A stretch of DNA of 64,000 nucleotides from Berkiella_A sp963976875 (GCA_963976875.1 CAXBML010000005.1:62001-126000), one strand, 5' to 3'. Shown: positions 34,696-45,500, counted from the first letter of the stretch. The notes: generated by a model from the letters alone, not told the origin. Made by a program: numbers and translations.

Positions 34696-35559
34696 CTAGA
34701 CTTTTTCAGCGTCTAAAAATCCTAATTTTTTTGAAATGTGTTTTTGGTGACACAAGTTTCTAAGCTCAAAAAAAGTGGTCGCGCCTAGTTTGTTCATAAC
34801 TTCTTGTAAAAGTGTCTTGTATCTTATTTCGCTTATGCCTAATGTTTTAGGTGCCTCTGAAAATGTATAGCCCTCAATAAATAGTTTTAAAGTTTTAGCT
34901 TGGTTAATGGTGAGGGAAGTACCTTCTAATTCATCATCTAAAAAAACAGCTAACAAACGCATTTCTTGTATGATAATTTTGGTTAATGAGTCATTCATAC
35001 CTAATAACCAGTTCTTGCTTTGATCGTACTCAGGCGCTTCTTTGATAGGAAATCTTAATGCTTCGGCTTTAGCTAGCAAGTCTTGGCCACGTGATTTAAA
35101 ATATAAAAAGAAATGCTTGAATATTTTTTGGTTATTCAAAAATAAATTATTAGCCGTATGTGCTTCGGCAGATAGTCCAAAATCATACATTTCAAAGTAA
35201 TTATCAAATTTTGTATAAAAACCCATAATATGATCATATTTTCCAATACTGGCATGTCGATTCCAAAAGTCACAAACAGGGTGGTTATCATGGCATTCAC
35301 CATGTATGCTGATGCCATGAGAATGTGGTGGGTGTTTGTGAAAATTTGCTAATTCTGTGTCGTAAAATTCTTCAGAAAAATATTTTTCTAGCCATTCTGC
35401 GTTAGAGCACAAAATTAATTTTGTGTTATCTGGGTATGACTTTACGTATCGAAAATAGCTGACAGATAAATATTGAGTTAAAGCAAACATGATATTTTCG
35501 ACATCAGGGCATAAGGCAATGAGTTTTTGTTGCTGCGTTAAAAATTCTTCGTTATCCAT
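34696..35559 (-). CDS. LuxR-family transcriptional regulator
   Basis: This 287-aa protein has a C-terminal LuxR/GerE-type helix-turn-helix (LTINQAKTLKLFIEGYTFSEAPKTLGIS, then KTLLQEVMNKLGATT) and a larger N-terminal domain of unknown ligand with several histidine- and aromatic-rich patches (HKHPPHSHGISIHGE). No receiver domain is seen. ATG 35559 has AGGAA 9 bp before it; the upstream TTG 35586 is less likely. It follows dciA on the same strand with about 32 bp between. LuxR-type orphan regulators are common in Legionellales. Confidence 0.75.
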   Translation of the reverse strand: MDNEEFLTQQQKLIALCPDVENIMFALTQYLSVSYFRYVKSYPDNTKLILCSNAEWLEKYFSEEFYDTELANFHKHPPHSHGISIHGECHDNHPVCDFWNRHASIGKYDHIMGFYTKFDNYFEMYDFGLSAEAHTANNLFLNNQKIFKHFFLYFKSRGQDLLAKAEALRFPIKEAPEYDQSKNWLLGMNDSLTKIIIQEMRLLAVFLDDELEGTSLTINQAKTLKLFIEGYTFSEAPKTLGISEIRYKTLLQEVMNKLGATTFFELRNLCHQKHISKKLGFLDAEKV

Positions 35560-35591
35560 ACTGAAGGGTTCCTGAATTTTGGTCAAAAATA

Positions 35592-36086
35592 TTAGTCGGA
35601 ATTATTTTTTCTTTTTTTGGAAGAGGCAATTAGTTTGCGTATGCTTTTTTCTAATGTTTGGTTTTTGGGATCATCTTTTAGGCTATCAGCCAATATTTGT
35701 AAGCTCGTTAAGGTTTTAGTCGATAGTGGTTCTGCGACTTCTGGTTTGGGTAGTGGTTTTTTGAGCTCTTCATATTCATGCCAGTCATGATGCACTTTGA
35801 CTTGAATTTTAATGAGGCCCACCCACATGGGATCTTGCCTTAAGAGCTGCACTATTTCTGGAACAGAGTAGCGCAATTCTGTCGCAGTTGAGCCATTATC
35901 TGTCAGCAGACTGAGAGTTCCTTTTTGATATGAGCCTAATTTATATCTATTCTTTAATTTTTCGCCAATAACGGTTTCAATTTTTTCATGTAGTGCGTTT
36001 AAAGCTTTTGCTCTACTAATGAGTTGGGATAAAGATGATCCGTCATGGGTTAAGATGGCATTAATATTTTTTGTTTGTTGGCTCAT
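35592..36086 (-). CDS. dciA: DciA family protein (DUF721), replicative helicase loader
   Basis: This 164-aa protein begins with a DciA-type N-terminal domain (SLSQLISRAKALNALHEKIETVIGEKLKNRYKLGSYQKGTLSLLTDNGSTATELRY region, a KH-like fold) and ends in a basic tail. DciA proteins load or activate the DnaB helicase in bacteria lacking DnaC. The place between lpxC and an M23 peptidase plus secA, on the opposite strand, is the conserved location in Pseudomonas and Legionella relatives, which strengthens the call. Confidence 0.8.
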   Translation of the reverse strand: MSQQTKNINAILTHDGSSLSQLISRAKALNALHEKIETVIGEKLKNRYKLGSYQKGTLSLLTDNGSTATELRYSVPEIVQLLRQDPMWVGLIKIQVKVHHDWHEYEELKKPLPKPEVAEPLSTKTLTSLQILADSLKDDPKNQTLEKSIRKLIASSKKRKNNSD

Positions 36087-36237
36087 TGGCTAAAAATAAA
36101 GCAAAATGCTGCTTTCTCTATTATTACTATAAAAGTTATGTAACTATATTTTAAAGTGTTATTTATAATCAAAATTTTTAAAAATTCCATAATTATAGTG
36201 CCCATAATAAAAATTATAACAAAAATAAGGCATCTAA

Positions 36238-37179
36238 ATGCAAGTCATTACGATAGAGCACCCAAAGTTACAAGAACCGCTACGGTTAAGATTTAGTTTT
36301 AAACAGACTGTGCTTTTTCTATTGACCATGGCTTTTTTCATGGTGGTGCTTACAAGTTGGAGTACATACAAACTTGCGAGTTATAGTTATTCTAAGAAAG
36401 AAAGCAAATTACAAAGTCATTGGAAAGATTATTTGTCTGTCGATTATAACGAGTTAAAAACTTTTAAGCATAAAACTGAAAATCAACTTGATGTTATATC
36501 TGAACATGTTGGCCGCTTATCAGCACATCTGGTGCGACTGAATGTTCTGGGCGAGCGGTTAATAGAACAAGCTAACTTAGATCCTAGTGAGTTTAACTTT
36601 TCGGATGAGCCTGGAATGGGGGGGCCTTTGGAAGGGGAATACCAAGCTGGCCAAGCTATCATTCAAACACTATTAGATTTAGAGCAGCTGCTTGATAAGC
36701 GTTTTACTCAGTTTGAGTTTTTGAATGATTTTTTTCATGAACTCAAGAAAACAGATTCAACGACGTTGAGTGGTCGAGGAAAGCCTTTAGGTAAAGGTTG
36801 GGTGTCTTCTTTTTACGGTCGGCGAGTTGATCCATTTACTGGTAAAAAAGCTTGGCATAATGGGGTGGATATAGCGGGTCGAGAAGGTGATAAGGTTATG
36901 GCTGTTGCTAGTGGGATAGTGAGTATGGCCGAAGATAAGGGCTCCTATGGAAAAATTATTGAGATTAACCATGGGAATGACTTTGCAACCCGTTACGCAC
37001 ATAACAAAGAAGCGTTGGTAAAGGTAGGGGATCTTGTTAAAAAGGGTGACGCAATCGCCTTGGTTGGGTCTACCGGACGTTCAACAGGCCCACATGTTCA
37101 TTTGGAGGTTCGCAAAAAAGATAAATCGATTGATCCTGGTTTATATTTCCATGATTTGCGTAGGAAATCAAAAGCTTAG
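36238..37179 (+). CDS. M23-family metallopeptidase (LytM-type)
   Basis: This is a 313-aa inner-membrane-anchored periplasmic protein: one membrane segment at about residues 25-45, a coiled coil (HKTENQLDVISEHVGRLSAHL), then a LytM domain with the zinc motifs HNGVD and HVHLE and an intact TGRSTGPHVH. It should cleave peptidoglycan crosslinks or act in cell separation. Its place between lpxC and secA is conserved in gammaproteobacteria, and the intact ligands argue for an active enzyme rather than an EnvC-like activator. Confidence 0.9.
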   Translation: MQVITIEHPKLQEPLRLRFSFKQTVLFLLTMAFFMVVLTSWSTYKLASYSYSKKESKLQSHWKDYLSVDYNELKTFKHKTENQLDVISEHVGRLSAHLVRLNVLGERLIEQANLDPSEFNFSDEPGMGGPLEGEYQAGQAIIQTLLDLEQLLDKRFTQFEFLNDFFHELKKTDSTTLSGRGKPLGKGWVSSFYGRRVDPFTGKKAWHNGVDIAGREGDKVMAVASGIVSMAEDKGSYGKIIEINHGNDFATRYAHNKEALVKVGDLVKKGDAIALVGSTGRSTGPHVHLEVRKKDKSIDPGLYFHDLRRKSKA

Positions 37180-37380
37180 TAGGATTTTGCCTTCGGTACC
37201 CCTGCTTAATTAAATGTTACGTAAATAACATAAATTTTGTCATAATAACCAATATATGCTGCTTTCGCAGAGGGTCTATTGTATTATACTCTTCGGTCTT
37301 GAAATATAGGCGGATTGACCCCATTTACATTCAGATGAAAAGCCTATGAACCTACTGCATGGACAGAGAATTTTATACCT

Positions 37381-40098
37381 ATGTTTTCCAATCTTGCTAA
37401 ATTATTTTTCGGAAGTCGCAATCAACGTTTGCTCAAAAAATACAAACAAAATATCGATAAAATTAATGCTTTAGAGAAGGAATATGAGGCTTTATCACTG
37501 GAAGACATTCCTCAGAAAACTGAAAGCTTCAAACAGCGCTTCCAACAAGGAGAAAGCTTAGACCAAATTCTACCCGAAGCTTTTTGCTTGGCGAGAGAAG
37601 CCAGTAAACGCACAATGCAAATGCGCCATTTTGATGTGCAGTTGCTGGGTGGCATGGTTTTACATGAAGGCAAAATTTCAGAAATGTTGACCGGTGAGGG
37701 TAAAACCTTGATGGCAACATTGGCTGCCTATTTGAATGCTTTGTCTGGTCGACCAGTTCATATTGTCACGGTCAATGATTATTTGGCTCGACGTGATGCG
37801 CATTGGATGGGACCATTGTATAGAGCCTTAGGTTTAACCGTGGGTATCGTTGTGCCCAATATGCGTCCCGAGGTCAAGCGCCAAAGTTACTTATGTGATG
37901 TAGTTTATGCAACCAACAATGAATTAGGTTTTGATTACCTGCGGAATAAAATGGCGTACAGCCAAGAAGAGTGTTTACGCCAAGATTTAGCTTTTGCTAT
38001 TGTTGATGAGGTCGATTCTATCTTGATCGACGAAGCGCGTACGCCGCTTATTATTTCGGGTGCAGCAGAAAATAGCACGGAATGTTATGTGCAAATGAAT
38101 GATATTGTACCTAAGTTGAGTGTGCAAGCTGTAAAGGATGGTCCGGGTGATTACAGTATTGATGAAAAATCCAAACAAGTCTTCCTAACCGAAGAAGGCC
38201 ATTTACACGTTGAAGTGTTGTTGGCCAAGTCAGGCTTGTTAGAAGCAGGCCAAAGTTTATATGATCCGCGTAATATTGGTTTGCTGCATTATTTAAATGC
38301 AGGCTTAAGAGCCCATGCAATTTTTAAGCGTGATGTTGATTACTTAGTCAAAGACAATGAAGTTATGATTGTGGACGAGCATACCGGGCGTACAATGCCT
38401 GGACGACGCTGGTCTGAAGGTTTACATCAAGCGATGGAAGCCAAAGAAGGTGTGCCTATTCAAAATGAAAATCAAACGTTAGCATCCATTACTTTTCAGA
38501 ACTTCTTCAGGTTGTACGACAAGCTTGGGGGTATGACCGGAACAGCGGACACAGAAGCGTTTGAATTCCAGCAAATTTATGGTTTGGAAGTGGTTGTGAT
38601 TCCGCCGAATAAGCCATTTGCCCGCAAAGATGAAACGGATTTAATTTATCTTAGTAAAGAAGAAAAATTCCAAGCTATCATCAAAGATATTGAGGATAAA
38701 GTAACCGCAAAACAACCAGTATTAGTGGGTACGGTTTCCATTGAAATGTCTGAACTATTGTCGCGCGTGTTAAGCCAACATAAAATTAAACACCAAGTTT
38801 TAAACGCAAAATACCATGAGCAAGAAGCACAAATTATTGCTGAGGCCGGTCGGCCAGGTGCTGTCACCATTGCGACGAATATGGCGGGTCGTGGTACAGA
38901 TATTGTTTTGGGTGGTTCCTTAGAAGCTGAAATTAAAGCAATGGTAGAGCCAAATGAAGCCCAAATTAACACGGCAAAAGCAGATTGGCAAAAGCGGCAT
39001 GATGATGTTATTGCCGCGGGTGGCTTGCATATTATTGGTACAGAGCGTCATGAGTCTAGACGTATTGACAACCAATTAAGAGGGCGAAGTGGCCGCCAAG
39101 GGGATCCAGGTTCTTCACGTTTCTATTTATCTTTAGAAGACAATTTGATGCGTATTTTCGCATCAGATAAAGTTTCTCACATTATGCGCCGTTTAGGCGT
39201 TGAAAAAGGTGAGGCAATAACGCATCCATGGGTTAACAAAGCTATCGAAAATGCGCAAAGAAAAGTGGAAGGGCATAACTTTGACATCCGTAAGCAATTA
39301 CTTGAGTACGATAATGTCGCGAATGATCAGCGTAAAGTTTTCTATGAGCAAAGAGATAATTTATTGGCGGCAGATGATATTTCTGAGAACGTCAAACAAA
39401 TTAGAGACACAGTCGTGAATACGGTTGTTGCTGAGTATATTCCGCCTGAAAGTTTAGATGAAATGTGGGATATACCAGGCTTGGAACAAACATTGGAAAA
39501 TGAGCTTGGTTTAGACTTGCCAATTGCACAGTGGTTAGAAAATGAGTCAGATTTAGATGAATTAGGACTCAAAACGAGAATTATGGAGCGTATGGAGCAA
39601 GCTTTTACTGATAAAGAAGCTTTGGTGGGTTCCGAAACACTACGCAAGTTTGAAAAATCAGTCATGCTGCATAGCTTAGATACGCATTGGCGCGATCATT
39701 TAACACAAATGGAGCATTTACGCCAAAGTGTTTCTTTGCGAGGCTATGCACAAAAAGATCCAAGACAGGAATATAAGCGAGAAGCTTTCAACTTATTTGA
39801 ATCTATGTTGAATAGCATTCGCCGACAAGTCATAAGCTTTTTATCTTTAGTTGAAGTGAAAAGTGAGGCGGATGTAGAGTCAGCGGAACATATTCATCGT
39901 GTTGATGAATCATCAATGGAATATCAGCATGCTACAGTCAGCTCAATTAATGAGCAAGAAGAATCATCATTACAAGCCGCGGTAGGAGGTGATGTGGCCT
40001 CAACCATGGTTCGAGAGCAGCCTAAAGTAGGGCGTAATGAGCCTTGCCCTTGCGGCTCTGGCAAAAAGTTTAAGCAGTGCCATGGCCAACTTAGCTAA
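37381..40098 (+). CDS. secA: Preprotein translocase ATPase SecA
   Basis: This is the motor of the Sec pathway. The 905-aa protein has Walker A GEGKT with K108 (the same number as in E. coli), Walker B DEVDSILIDEART, the GTDIVLGG helicase motif, RGRSGRQGDPGSSRF, and a C-terminal zinc-binding tail GRNEPCPCGSGKKFKQCHG. A 200-bp gap precedes it; no SecM-like arrest peptide is visible there. Its last 17 bases overlap mutT. Confidence 0.98.
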   Translation: MFSNLAKLFFGSRNQRLLKKYKQNIDKINALEKEYEALSLEDIPQKTESFKQRFQQGESLDQILPEAFCLAREASKRTMQMRHFDVQLLGGMVLHEGKISEMLTGEGKTLMATLAAYLNALSGRPVHIVTVNDYLARRDAHWMGPLYRALGLTVGIVVPNMRPEVKRQSYLCDVVYATNNELGFDYLRNKMAYSQEECLRQDLAFAIVDEVDSILIDEARTPLIISGAAENSTECYVQMNDIVPKLSVQAVKDGPGDYSIDEKSKQVFLTEEGHLHVEVLLAKSGLLEAGQSLYDPRNIGLLHYLNAGLRAHAIFKRDVDYLVKDNEVMIVDEHTGRTMPGRRWSEGLHQAMEAKEGVPIQNENQTLASITFQNFFRLYDKLGGMTGTADTEAFEFQQIYGLEVVVIPPNKPFARKDETDLIYLSKEEKFQAIIKDIEDKVTAKQPVLVGTVSIEMSELLSRVLSQHKIKHQVLNAKYHEQEAQIIAEAGRPGAVTIATNMAGRGTDIVLGGSLEAEIKAMVEPNEAQINTAKADWQKRHDDVIAAGGLHIIGTERHESRRIDNQLRGRSGRQGDPGSSRFYLSLEDNLMRIFASDKVSHIMRRLGVEKGEAITHPWVNKAIENAQRKVEGHNFDIRKQLLEYDNVANDQRKVFYEQRDNLLAADDISENVKQIRDTVVNTVVAEYIPPESLDEMWDIPGLEQTLENELGLDLPIAQWLENESDLDELGLKTRIMERMEQAFTDKEALVGSETLRKFEKSVMLHSLDTHWRDHLTQMEHLRQSVSLRGYAQKDPRQEYKREAFNLFESMLNSIRRQVISFLSLVEVKSEADVESAEHIHRVDESSMEYQHATVSSINEQEESSLQAAVGGDVASTMVREQPKVGRNEPCPCGSGKKFKQCHGQLS

Positions 40099-40492
40099 GC
40101 AATATATAGAAGTGGCTGTTGGGATTTTACGGAATTCTGATAGTCAGATTTTATTGACCCAAAGACAAAGCCATCAGCCTTATTCTGACTACTGGGAGTT
40201 TCCTGGTGGGAAGCTAGAGGCTGGAGAAGACGCGCAAGTAGCATTAAATCGCGAGCTCTGCGAAGAAGTCGGCGTTTTGCCAATCAATCCTAAGCCATTA
40301 TTGTCAGTACAACACCATTATCCAGAGCTGTCTGTGCGTTTACATGTTTTTGTCGTTGACAAATTTGAAGGGGTGCCCTTTGGGAAGGAGGGGCAGAGTT
40401 ATACTTGGTGTACTTTGGATAATATGACTGAGCTTAAGTTATTGCCCGCTAATGATGTCATTTTATCTGCGCTAAATGAATATATGGGATAG
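40082..40492 (+). CDS. mutT: 8-oxo-dGTP diphosphatase MutT
   Basis: This 136-aa Nudix hydrolase removes oxidised guanine nucleotides from the pool. The complete Nudix box is seen (GGKLEAGED, then RELCEEVGV) behind the EFPGG block. ATG 40082 (MANLAKQYIEVAVGIL) matches the family N-terminus; the longer frame from 40037 lies inside the SecA zinc tail and is unlikely. secA-mutT adjacency is conserved in gammaproteobacteria. Overlap with secA suggests coupled translation. Confidence 0.92.
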   Translation: MANLAKQYIEVAVGILRNSDSQILLTQRQSHQPYSDYWEFPGGKLEAGEDAQVALNRELCEEVGVLPINPKPLLSVQHHYPELSVRLHVFVVDKFEGVPFGKEGQSYTWCTLDNMTELKLLPANDVILSALNEYMG

Positions 40493-40532
40493 TCAAAATC
40501 GCATCCTTAAGACAATCCTACCCCATTATTTA

Positions 40533-40805
40533 TTAATAGACTTTTACGTTAGCATCACTTGGGCTTGATAAATTAGAATCATCAATGATTTTACTCACTG
40601 TCGCCGCAATTTCTTTGTTTGAGGTATGCAATGCTTGCTCAATTCCAGCATGGTTTGCAAAATAGGATGCATTGGTGCGTGCTCTATTCCATTTTCCAAC
40701 CGCAAATGCAGAGGTAAAACTCATAACGCCTAGAGCTGCACTAAGGCCTGATACTTCAATGCCGCCACTAATGTTGTTCAATTCTGTTTTTGATAAAATT
40801 TGCAT
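40533..40805 (-). CDS. Double-glycine leader peptide, microcin V-like (peptide 1)
   Basis: This 90-aa protein has the 15-residue leader MQILSKTELNNISGG ending in a GG processing site. It matches in length and pattern the leader of microcin V (MRTLTLNELDSVSGG), where a PCAT ABC transporter cleaves after GG during export. The predicted mature part of 75 residues starts IEVSG, has one hydrophobic stretch (LSAALGVMSFTSAFAV), then a hydrophilic helical tail. AAGG lies 8 bp before the ATG. Peptide 2 lies 39 bp upstream on the same strand. Whether it is a bacteriocin, a signal or a host-directed peptide is unknown. Confidence 0.75.
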   Translation of the reverse strand: MQILSKTELNNISGGIEVSGLSAALGVMSFTSAFAVGKWNRARTNASYFANHAGIEQALHTSNKEIAATVSKIIDDSNLSSPSDANVKVY

Positions 40806-40844
40806 ATTGTTAACCTTACATAAATTTTGTATTTTAATAGTGTG

Positions 40845-41114
40845 TTACTTTACTTGTGCCACATTAACGGGGTGAGTTGGTTTGAGATTGGCAGACAAAT
40901 TCTTCACGGCTTGATTGAGTGAAAAATTTTGTTTTTGTAGTGCACTTATTTGTGTATCCGCTGCGTAGAAGTTACCAGCAACGCTATTCGCTTCTAAATA
41001 GTCTCCTATCAACAAACCTGCAATACAGCCTGTTGTTATCATTACAATGGATTCTCCTGATATATCAAAACCACCGCTGATATTTTTTAGATTTTCTGTT
41101 TTAAGTTCTCTCAT
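40845..41114 (-). CDS. Double-glycine leader peptide, microcin V-like (peptide 2)
   Basis: This 89-aa protein, read from ATG 41114 because GAGG lies 7-8 bp before it, has the leader MRELKTENLKNISGG, 15 residues long like peptide 1. The mature part of 74 residues begins FDISG (compare IEVSG in peptide 1), has a hydrophobic segment with glycines (VMITTGCIAGLLIG) and a polar Q- and N-rich tail. The two genes form a tandem pair, as in two-peptide bacteriocins. No immunity gene is evident beside them. A longer frame from 41165 exists but would bury the leader. Confidence 0.75.
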   Translation of the reverse strand: MRELKTENLKNISGGFDISGESIVMITTGCIAGLLIGDYLEANSVAGNFYAADTQISALQKQNFSLNQAVKNLSANLKPTHPVNVAQVK

Positions 41115-41437
41115 TATTGGCCTCATCAGTTCTATATTCTCAACAATATGTAATCTAACAAACATTAGTTATCCTAAAAACAAATTAGAGCTGAATTGCT
41201 TGTTTAAGCCGATAAACGGTCTGTATTTAGAGTTTATTGGATAAATTGATGGGATAAATAGGAAGGAAGAGAGCAATATAAAACTAAAGAAATTAAAACA
41301 TCCCGGTTACTAAGATACAATTATAGAGACTATATTTCTCTGTCAATCTACCTGTTTTGCAGTATGGCTGTCTTCTTTTCAATAGCGCCTAATAGCTTTT
41401 CTTTTTTGTATCGGATATGATTTAGACAATAAATTAA
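41115..41437. other. Intergenic stretch between the GG-peptide pair and the RND genes
   Basis: The genes on both sides point away from this 320-bp region, so it should hold promoters for the peptide pair (minus) and the efflux operon (plus). I see no consensus promoter, operator or RNA, only AT-rich sequence. Confidence 0.4.
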
Positions 41438-42541
41438 GTGAAAAATGGATTTTTCGTGTTCAAAAAAATATTTTTATCTTTTATTATTATTAGTATATTC
41501 ATCGCTATTTATACTTACTACCACCAAGGCAGTGGTTACGCCTCTAGGCAACCACGTCAAGATCAGCCTTTAAAAGTCAAAGTGGCTACCATAAAGCCAC
41601 AAACAATATATGACGAGATTGAAGCACTTGGCACTGTTTTTGCTAATGAAGCGGTTAATATCACTTCAACCGACACAGATAAAATTTCTGAGATTCGTTT
41701 TGACGACGGTCAAGCAGTTAAAAAAGATGAAATTATTATTCTGTTGCGTCAAGATGAAGAGCAGGCACAAAAAAAAGCAGAAGCGGCACAAGTATTGGAG
41801 CATGAACGGGAACTTCAGCGTTTAGAAGATTTACTCAAGCGTAATGCCGCTGCTAAAACAGAGTATGATACACGTAAAACACAATTACTGATTGCCCAGC
41901 ACCGTATAGCGGAGACACAAGCACGAATTGAAGATAAAACCATTCGAGCACCCTTTGATGGTATATTGGGATTACGAAAAATAAGCGTGGGCGCATTGGT
42001 TGAGCCAGGTACGATTATCACGACGCTAGATGATATCAGTCAAATCAAACTAGACTTTTCTGTACCATCAATTTACTTAGATGTTGTTAAAGAAAATCTA
42101 GAAATCAAAGCTGAGGCAGAGGCTTTTCCTGATCAAGTTTTTAAAGGCAAAGTCACTAAAATAAGCCCTAGAGTTGACTCTATAACACGTACAGTAGAAG
42201 TCCGGGCACTTTTGCCCAATCCTAATAGGTTAATTAAGCCAGGTCTACTATTAACTGTGCGTTTACTAAGGAATCAACGTCAAGCCTTGATGGTGCCTGA
42301 AGAATCAACTATTCAATTGCAAAGTAGTCATTATGTTTTAGTCGTAACAGATAATCTGACAGTCGAGCGCAAACAGATTGAGATTGGTAAACGACAACCA
42401 GGTTGGGTGGAAGTTTTATCGGGCGTTCAAGAGGGTGATAAAGTTATTACCCGTGGTATCTCAAGAGTCAAGCCTGGTGCCACTGTTGCAATAGATGAAA
42501 CGATATCAAATTTACCTAATCATAATCCTCAAGTGAATTAG
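41438..42541 (+). CDS. RND efflux periplasmic adaptor (membrane fusion protein)
   Basis: This 367-aa adaptor protein has one N-terminal membrane anchor, a lipoyl/barrel-sandwich domain split by a helical hairpin (EQAQKKAEAAQVLEHERELQRLEDL to AKTEYDTRKTQLL), the DKTIRAPFDGILGLRKISVGALVEPG lipoyl half and beta-barrel and membrane-proximal domains. It connects the RND pump encoded 5 bp downstream to an outer-membrane channel, which is not encoded here. The start is a GTG at 41438 with no good ribosome binding site; GTG 41456 is possible. Substrates unknown. Confidence 0.9.
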   Translation: MKNGFFVFKKIFLSFIIISIFIAIYTYYHQGSGYASRQPRQDQPLKVKVATIKPQTIYDEIEALGTVFANEAVNITSTDTDKISEIRFDDGQAVKKDEIIILLRQDEEQAQKKAEAAQVLEHERELQRLEDLLKRNAAAKTEYDTRKTQLLIAQHRIAETQARIEDKTIRAPFDGILGLRKISVGALVEPGTIITTLDDISQIKLDFSVPSIYLDVVKENLEIKAEAEAFPDQVFKGKVTKISPRVDSITRTVEVRALLPNPNRLIKPGLLLTVRLLRNQRQALMVPEESTIQLQSSHYVLVVTDNLTVERKQIEIGKRQPGWVEVLSGVQEGDKVITRGISRVKPGATVAIDETISNLPNHNPQVN

Positions 42542-42546
42542 TCCAA

Positions 42547-45500
42547 ATGATTATATCTGATTATTCAATTAAAAGACCTGTGCTCGCAACAGTGATGAAT
42601 TTATTGTTAATTGTTTTTGGCATTGTTTCTTACCTTAAATTGCCATTACGAGAATACCCCGATATCGATCCACCTGTCGTGTCCATTGATACAACCTATC
42701 CTGGTGCAGCAGCTAATATAGTAGAAACACGGATTACTGAGGTCATAGAAGACAGAGTGGCTGGTGTCCAAGGTGTACGTTATATTTCTAGTAGCAGTGA
42801 AGATGGGCGTTCCAAGATTAATATTGAGTTCGACGTTAGCAGGGATATTGACGATGCCGCAAATGATATACGCGATCGAGTTTCTACGGTCATAGATGAT
42901 CTACCCGTTGAAGCAGACCCTCCGGAAGTTGAAAAAGCTAGTTCGGATGATGATGTTATTATGTGGCTCAATTTTACTGGCGAAAACATGTCTGTCATGG
43001 AACTGACAGATTATGCAAGACGTTATTTAGAAGATCAATTTTCAGCCTTAGATGGTGTTGCGAGAGTGCGTATTGGTGGTGCCAAAGATAAAGCCATGCG
43101 TATTTGGTTAGATAGAAAAGCGCTAGCTGCACGAAACATCACAGTAGAAGACGTTGAAAATGCATTAAAGCGTGAAAACATTGAGCTACCAGCAGGTCAA
43201 ATTCAGTCTAAAATGCGAGATTTTACGGTTCGAGTCAAGCGCTTATATACTTCTGAAACCGCTTTTAAAAACTTAGTTATTGCTAAAGGCGAAGAGGGGT
43301 ATTTGATTCGAGTGGGGGATGTTGCCAGAGTCATGCTTGCGCCTGTTGAAGAACGGGGGTTTTTTAGGGGGAATGGCATCCCGATGGTGGGTATTGGTGT
43401 CATCAAGCAATCTACCGCAAATACTCTAAAAGTCGCTGAGCTCGTTAAGGCAAAAGCAAAAGATATTAACACGACATTGCCAGAAGGCCTAGTCTTAGAG
43501 CAAAGCTATGATTCCAGTGTTTTTATTAATAGCGCGATTAATGAAGTCTATAAAACACTGTTTATTGCTATAGCTTTAGTTGTTCTGGTCATATACCTAT
43601 TTTTAGGTAGTTTTCGAGCCATGATCATACCCGCTATCACAGTGCCTGTATCTTTGATTGCAACTTTTAGTGTTTTACAGCTTTTTGGTTTTACCATAAA
43701 TTTACTGACACTATTGGCAATGGTGCTGGCCATTGGCTTAGTGGTGGATGATGCGATAGTGGTATTAGAAAATATCCATCGTCGCATAGAGTTAGGTGAG
43801 CCTAAACTATTAGCTGCTTTTCGAGGGAGCAAACAAGTCTCATTTGCGGTGATTGCAACCACTTTGGTGCTTGTGGCTGTTTTTATTCCTATTACTTTTT
43901 TAGAAGGGGATGTAGGACGATTATTTTCAGAGTTTGCTATCGCCATGGCTGCTGCCGTTCTTTTCTCAAGCTTTGTTGCCCTTTCATTATGTGCCATGCT
44001 TGCTTCAAAGCTTTTGACCAAAAGTCAGCATCATTTTTTTATTAGTCGCTGGATGGAACAAGGTATTGATAGCCTCAGAAATGGGTATGCCAGATCTATA
44101 GCCTATTTTTTAAAAAAACCACTATGGATTTTTAGTTTATTTACAATCATATTAGGTCTTACTATATTATTATTTAGCAAAGTTCCTGGTGAGTTTGCAC
44201 CTAAAGAAGACCGAGGTGTTATTTTTCTAATTGTCCAAGGTCCAGAGGGCTCGTCAGATCAATATACAACGGAACACATGAATGAAATTGAAAAACGATT
44301 AATGAAATTTGTAGATAGCAATGAGTTTCAGCGCTTATTAATTCGGGCGCCTCGATCTATTAGTAGCTCACAATCCTTTAGTGGTGGTATTGGTATTATT
44401 GTATTAAGCGACTGGAGTACACAACGCAAGCCTGTGTGGACCTATGTTAATGAAATTCGTCAACTGACGAATGATATACCTGGCGTTTCTATTTTTCCGA
44501 TTGTGCGGCAAGGATTAGTAAGAGGTTTGGGTAAGCCAGTACAATTTGTTATGGGGGGTGCAACATATGAAGAATTAGCACAATGGCGCGATATCATTTT
44601 GGATAAGGCACAAGAAAACACGAATTTATTAGGGTTAGATCATGATTATAAAGAAACCAAACCTCAAATCGCGGTTACAATTCTAAAAGATCGCGCGGGT
44701 GACTTAGGGGTTCCGTTGTTAAATATTAATCGAACGTTAGAGAGTCTTCTGGGCTCGCGCCGCGTGACGACTTTTATAGACCGTGGAGAGGAATATGATG
44801 TCATTGTTGAAGGTGAAGAAAGATTACAAGAGACGCCCATTGATATAAAGAATATTTATGTCCGTTCAAATACAACAGATTCTTTAATACCACTTTCTAA
44901 TTTAATTGCCTATGAAGAATTTGCTGATGCGGCAACTTTAAATCGCTATAATCGCTTAAGAAGTATTACCATTGATGCAAATTTAGCTGATGGATATTCC
45001 TTAGGCGAAGCATTACAATATTTAGAAAACTTAGTGCGTACAGAATTACCACCTGGGGTAACAATCAACTATAAAAATGAATCATTGGATTACAAAGAAT
45101 CGGGTGCTTCTATTTATTTTATATTTGCTCTGTCTTTAGTGGTTGTCTTTTTGGTCATGTCAGGGTTGTTTGAAAGTTTTGTCCATCCATTGGTGATCAT
45201 GATCACCGTACCCCTGGCTATTTTTGGTGCACTGATTGGCTTATGGATAACGAATCAAACCTTGAATATTTATAGTCAAATCGGCTTAATTATGCTCGTG
45301 GGATTAGCAACCAAAAATGGGATTTTAATTGTTGAGTTTATTAATCAATTAAGAGATGAGGGCATGGAGTTTAGTGCGGCAATATTGCAGGGGGCTAAGG
45401 TGCGATTCAGACCGATTATTATGACTGCCATTACCACGGTTATGGGTTCTTTGCCACTAATTTTTTCTTTTGGAGCTGGGGCTGAATCACGTTTTGTTCT

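Noticed and set aside
40037..40081. Longer MutT start
   Set aside because: It lies in the zinc-binding tail of SecA and does not fit the MutT N-terminus.
43548..44021. 157-aa frame antisense to the RND pump gene
   Set aside because: Shadow of a conserved coding region with biased composition.
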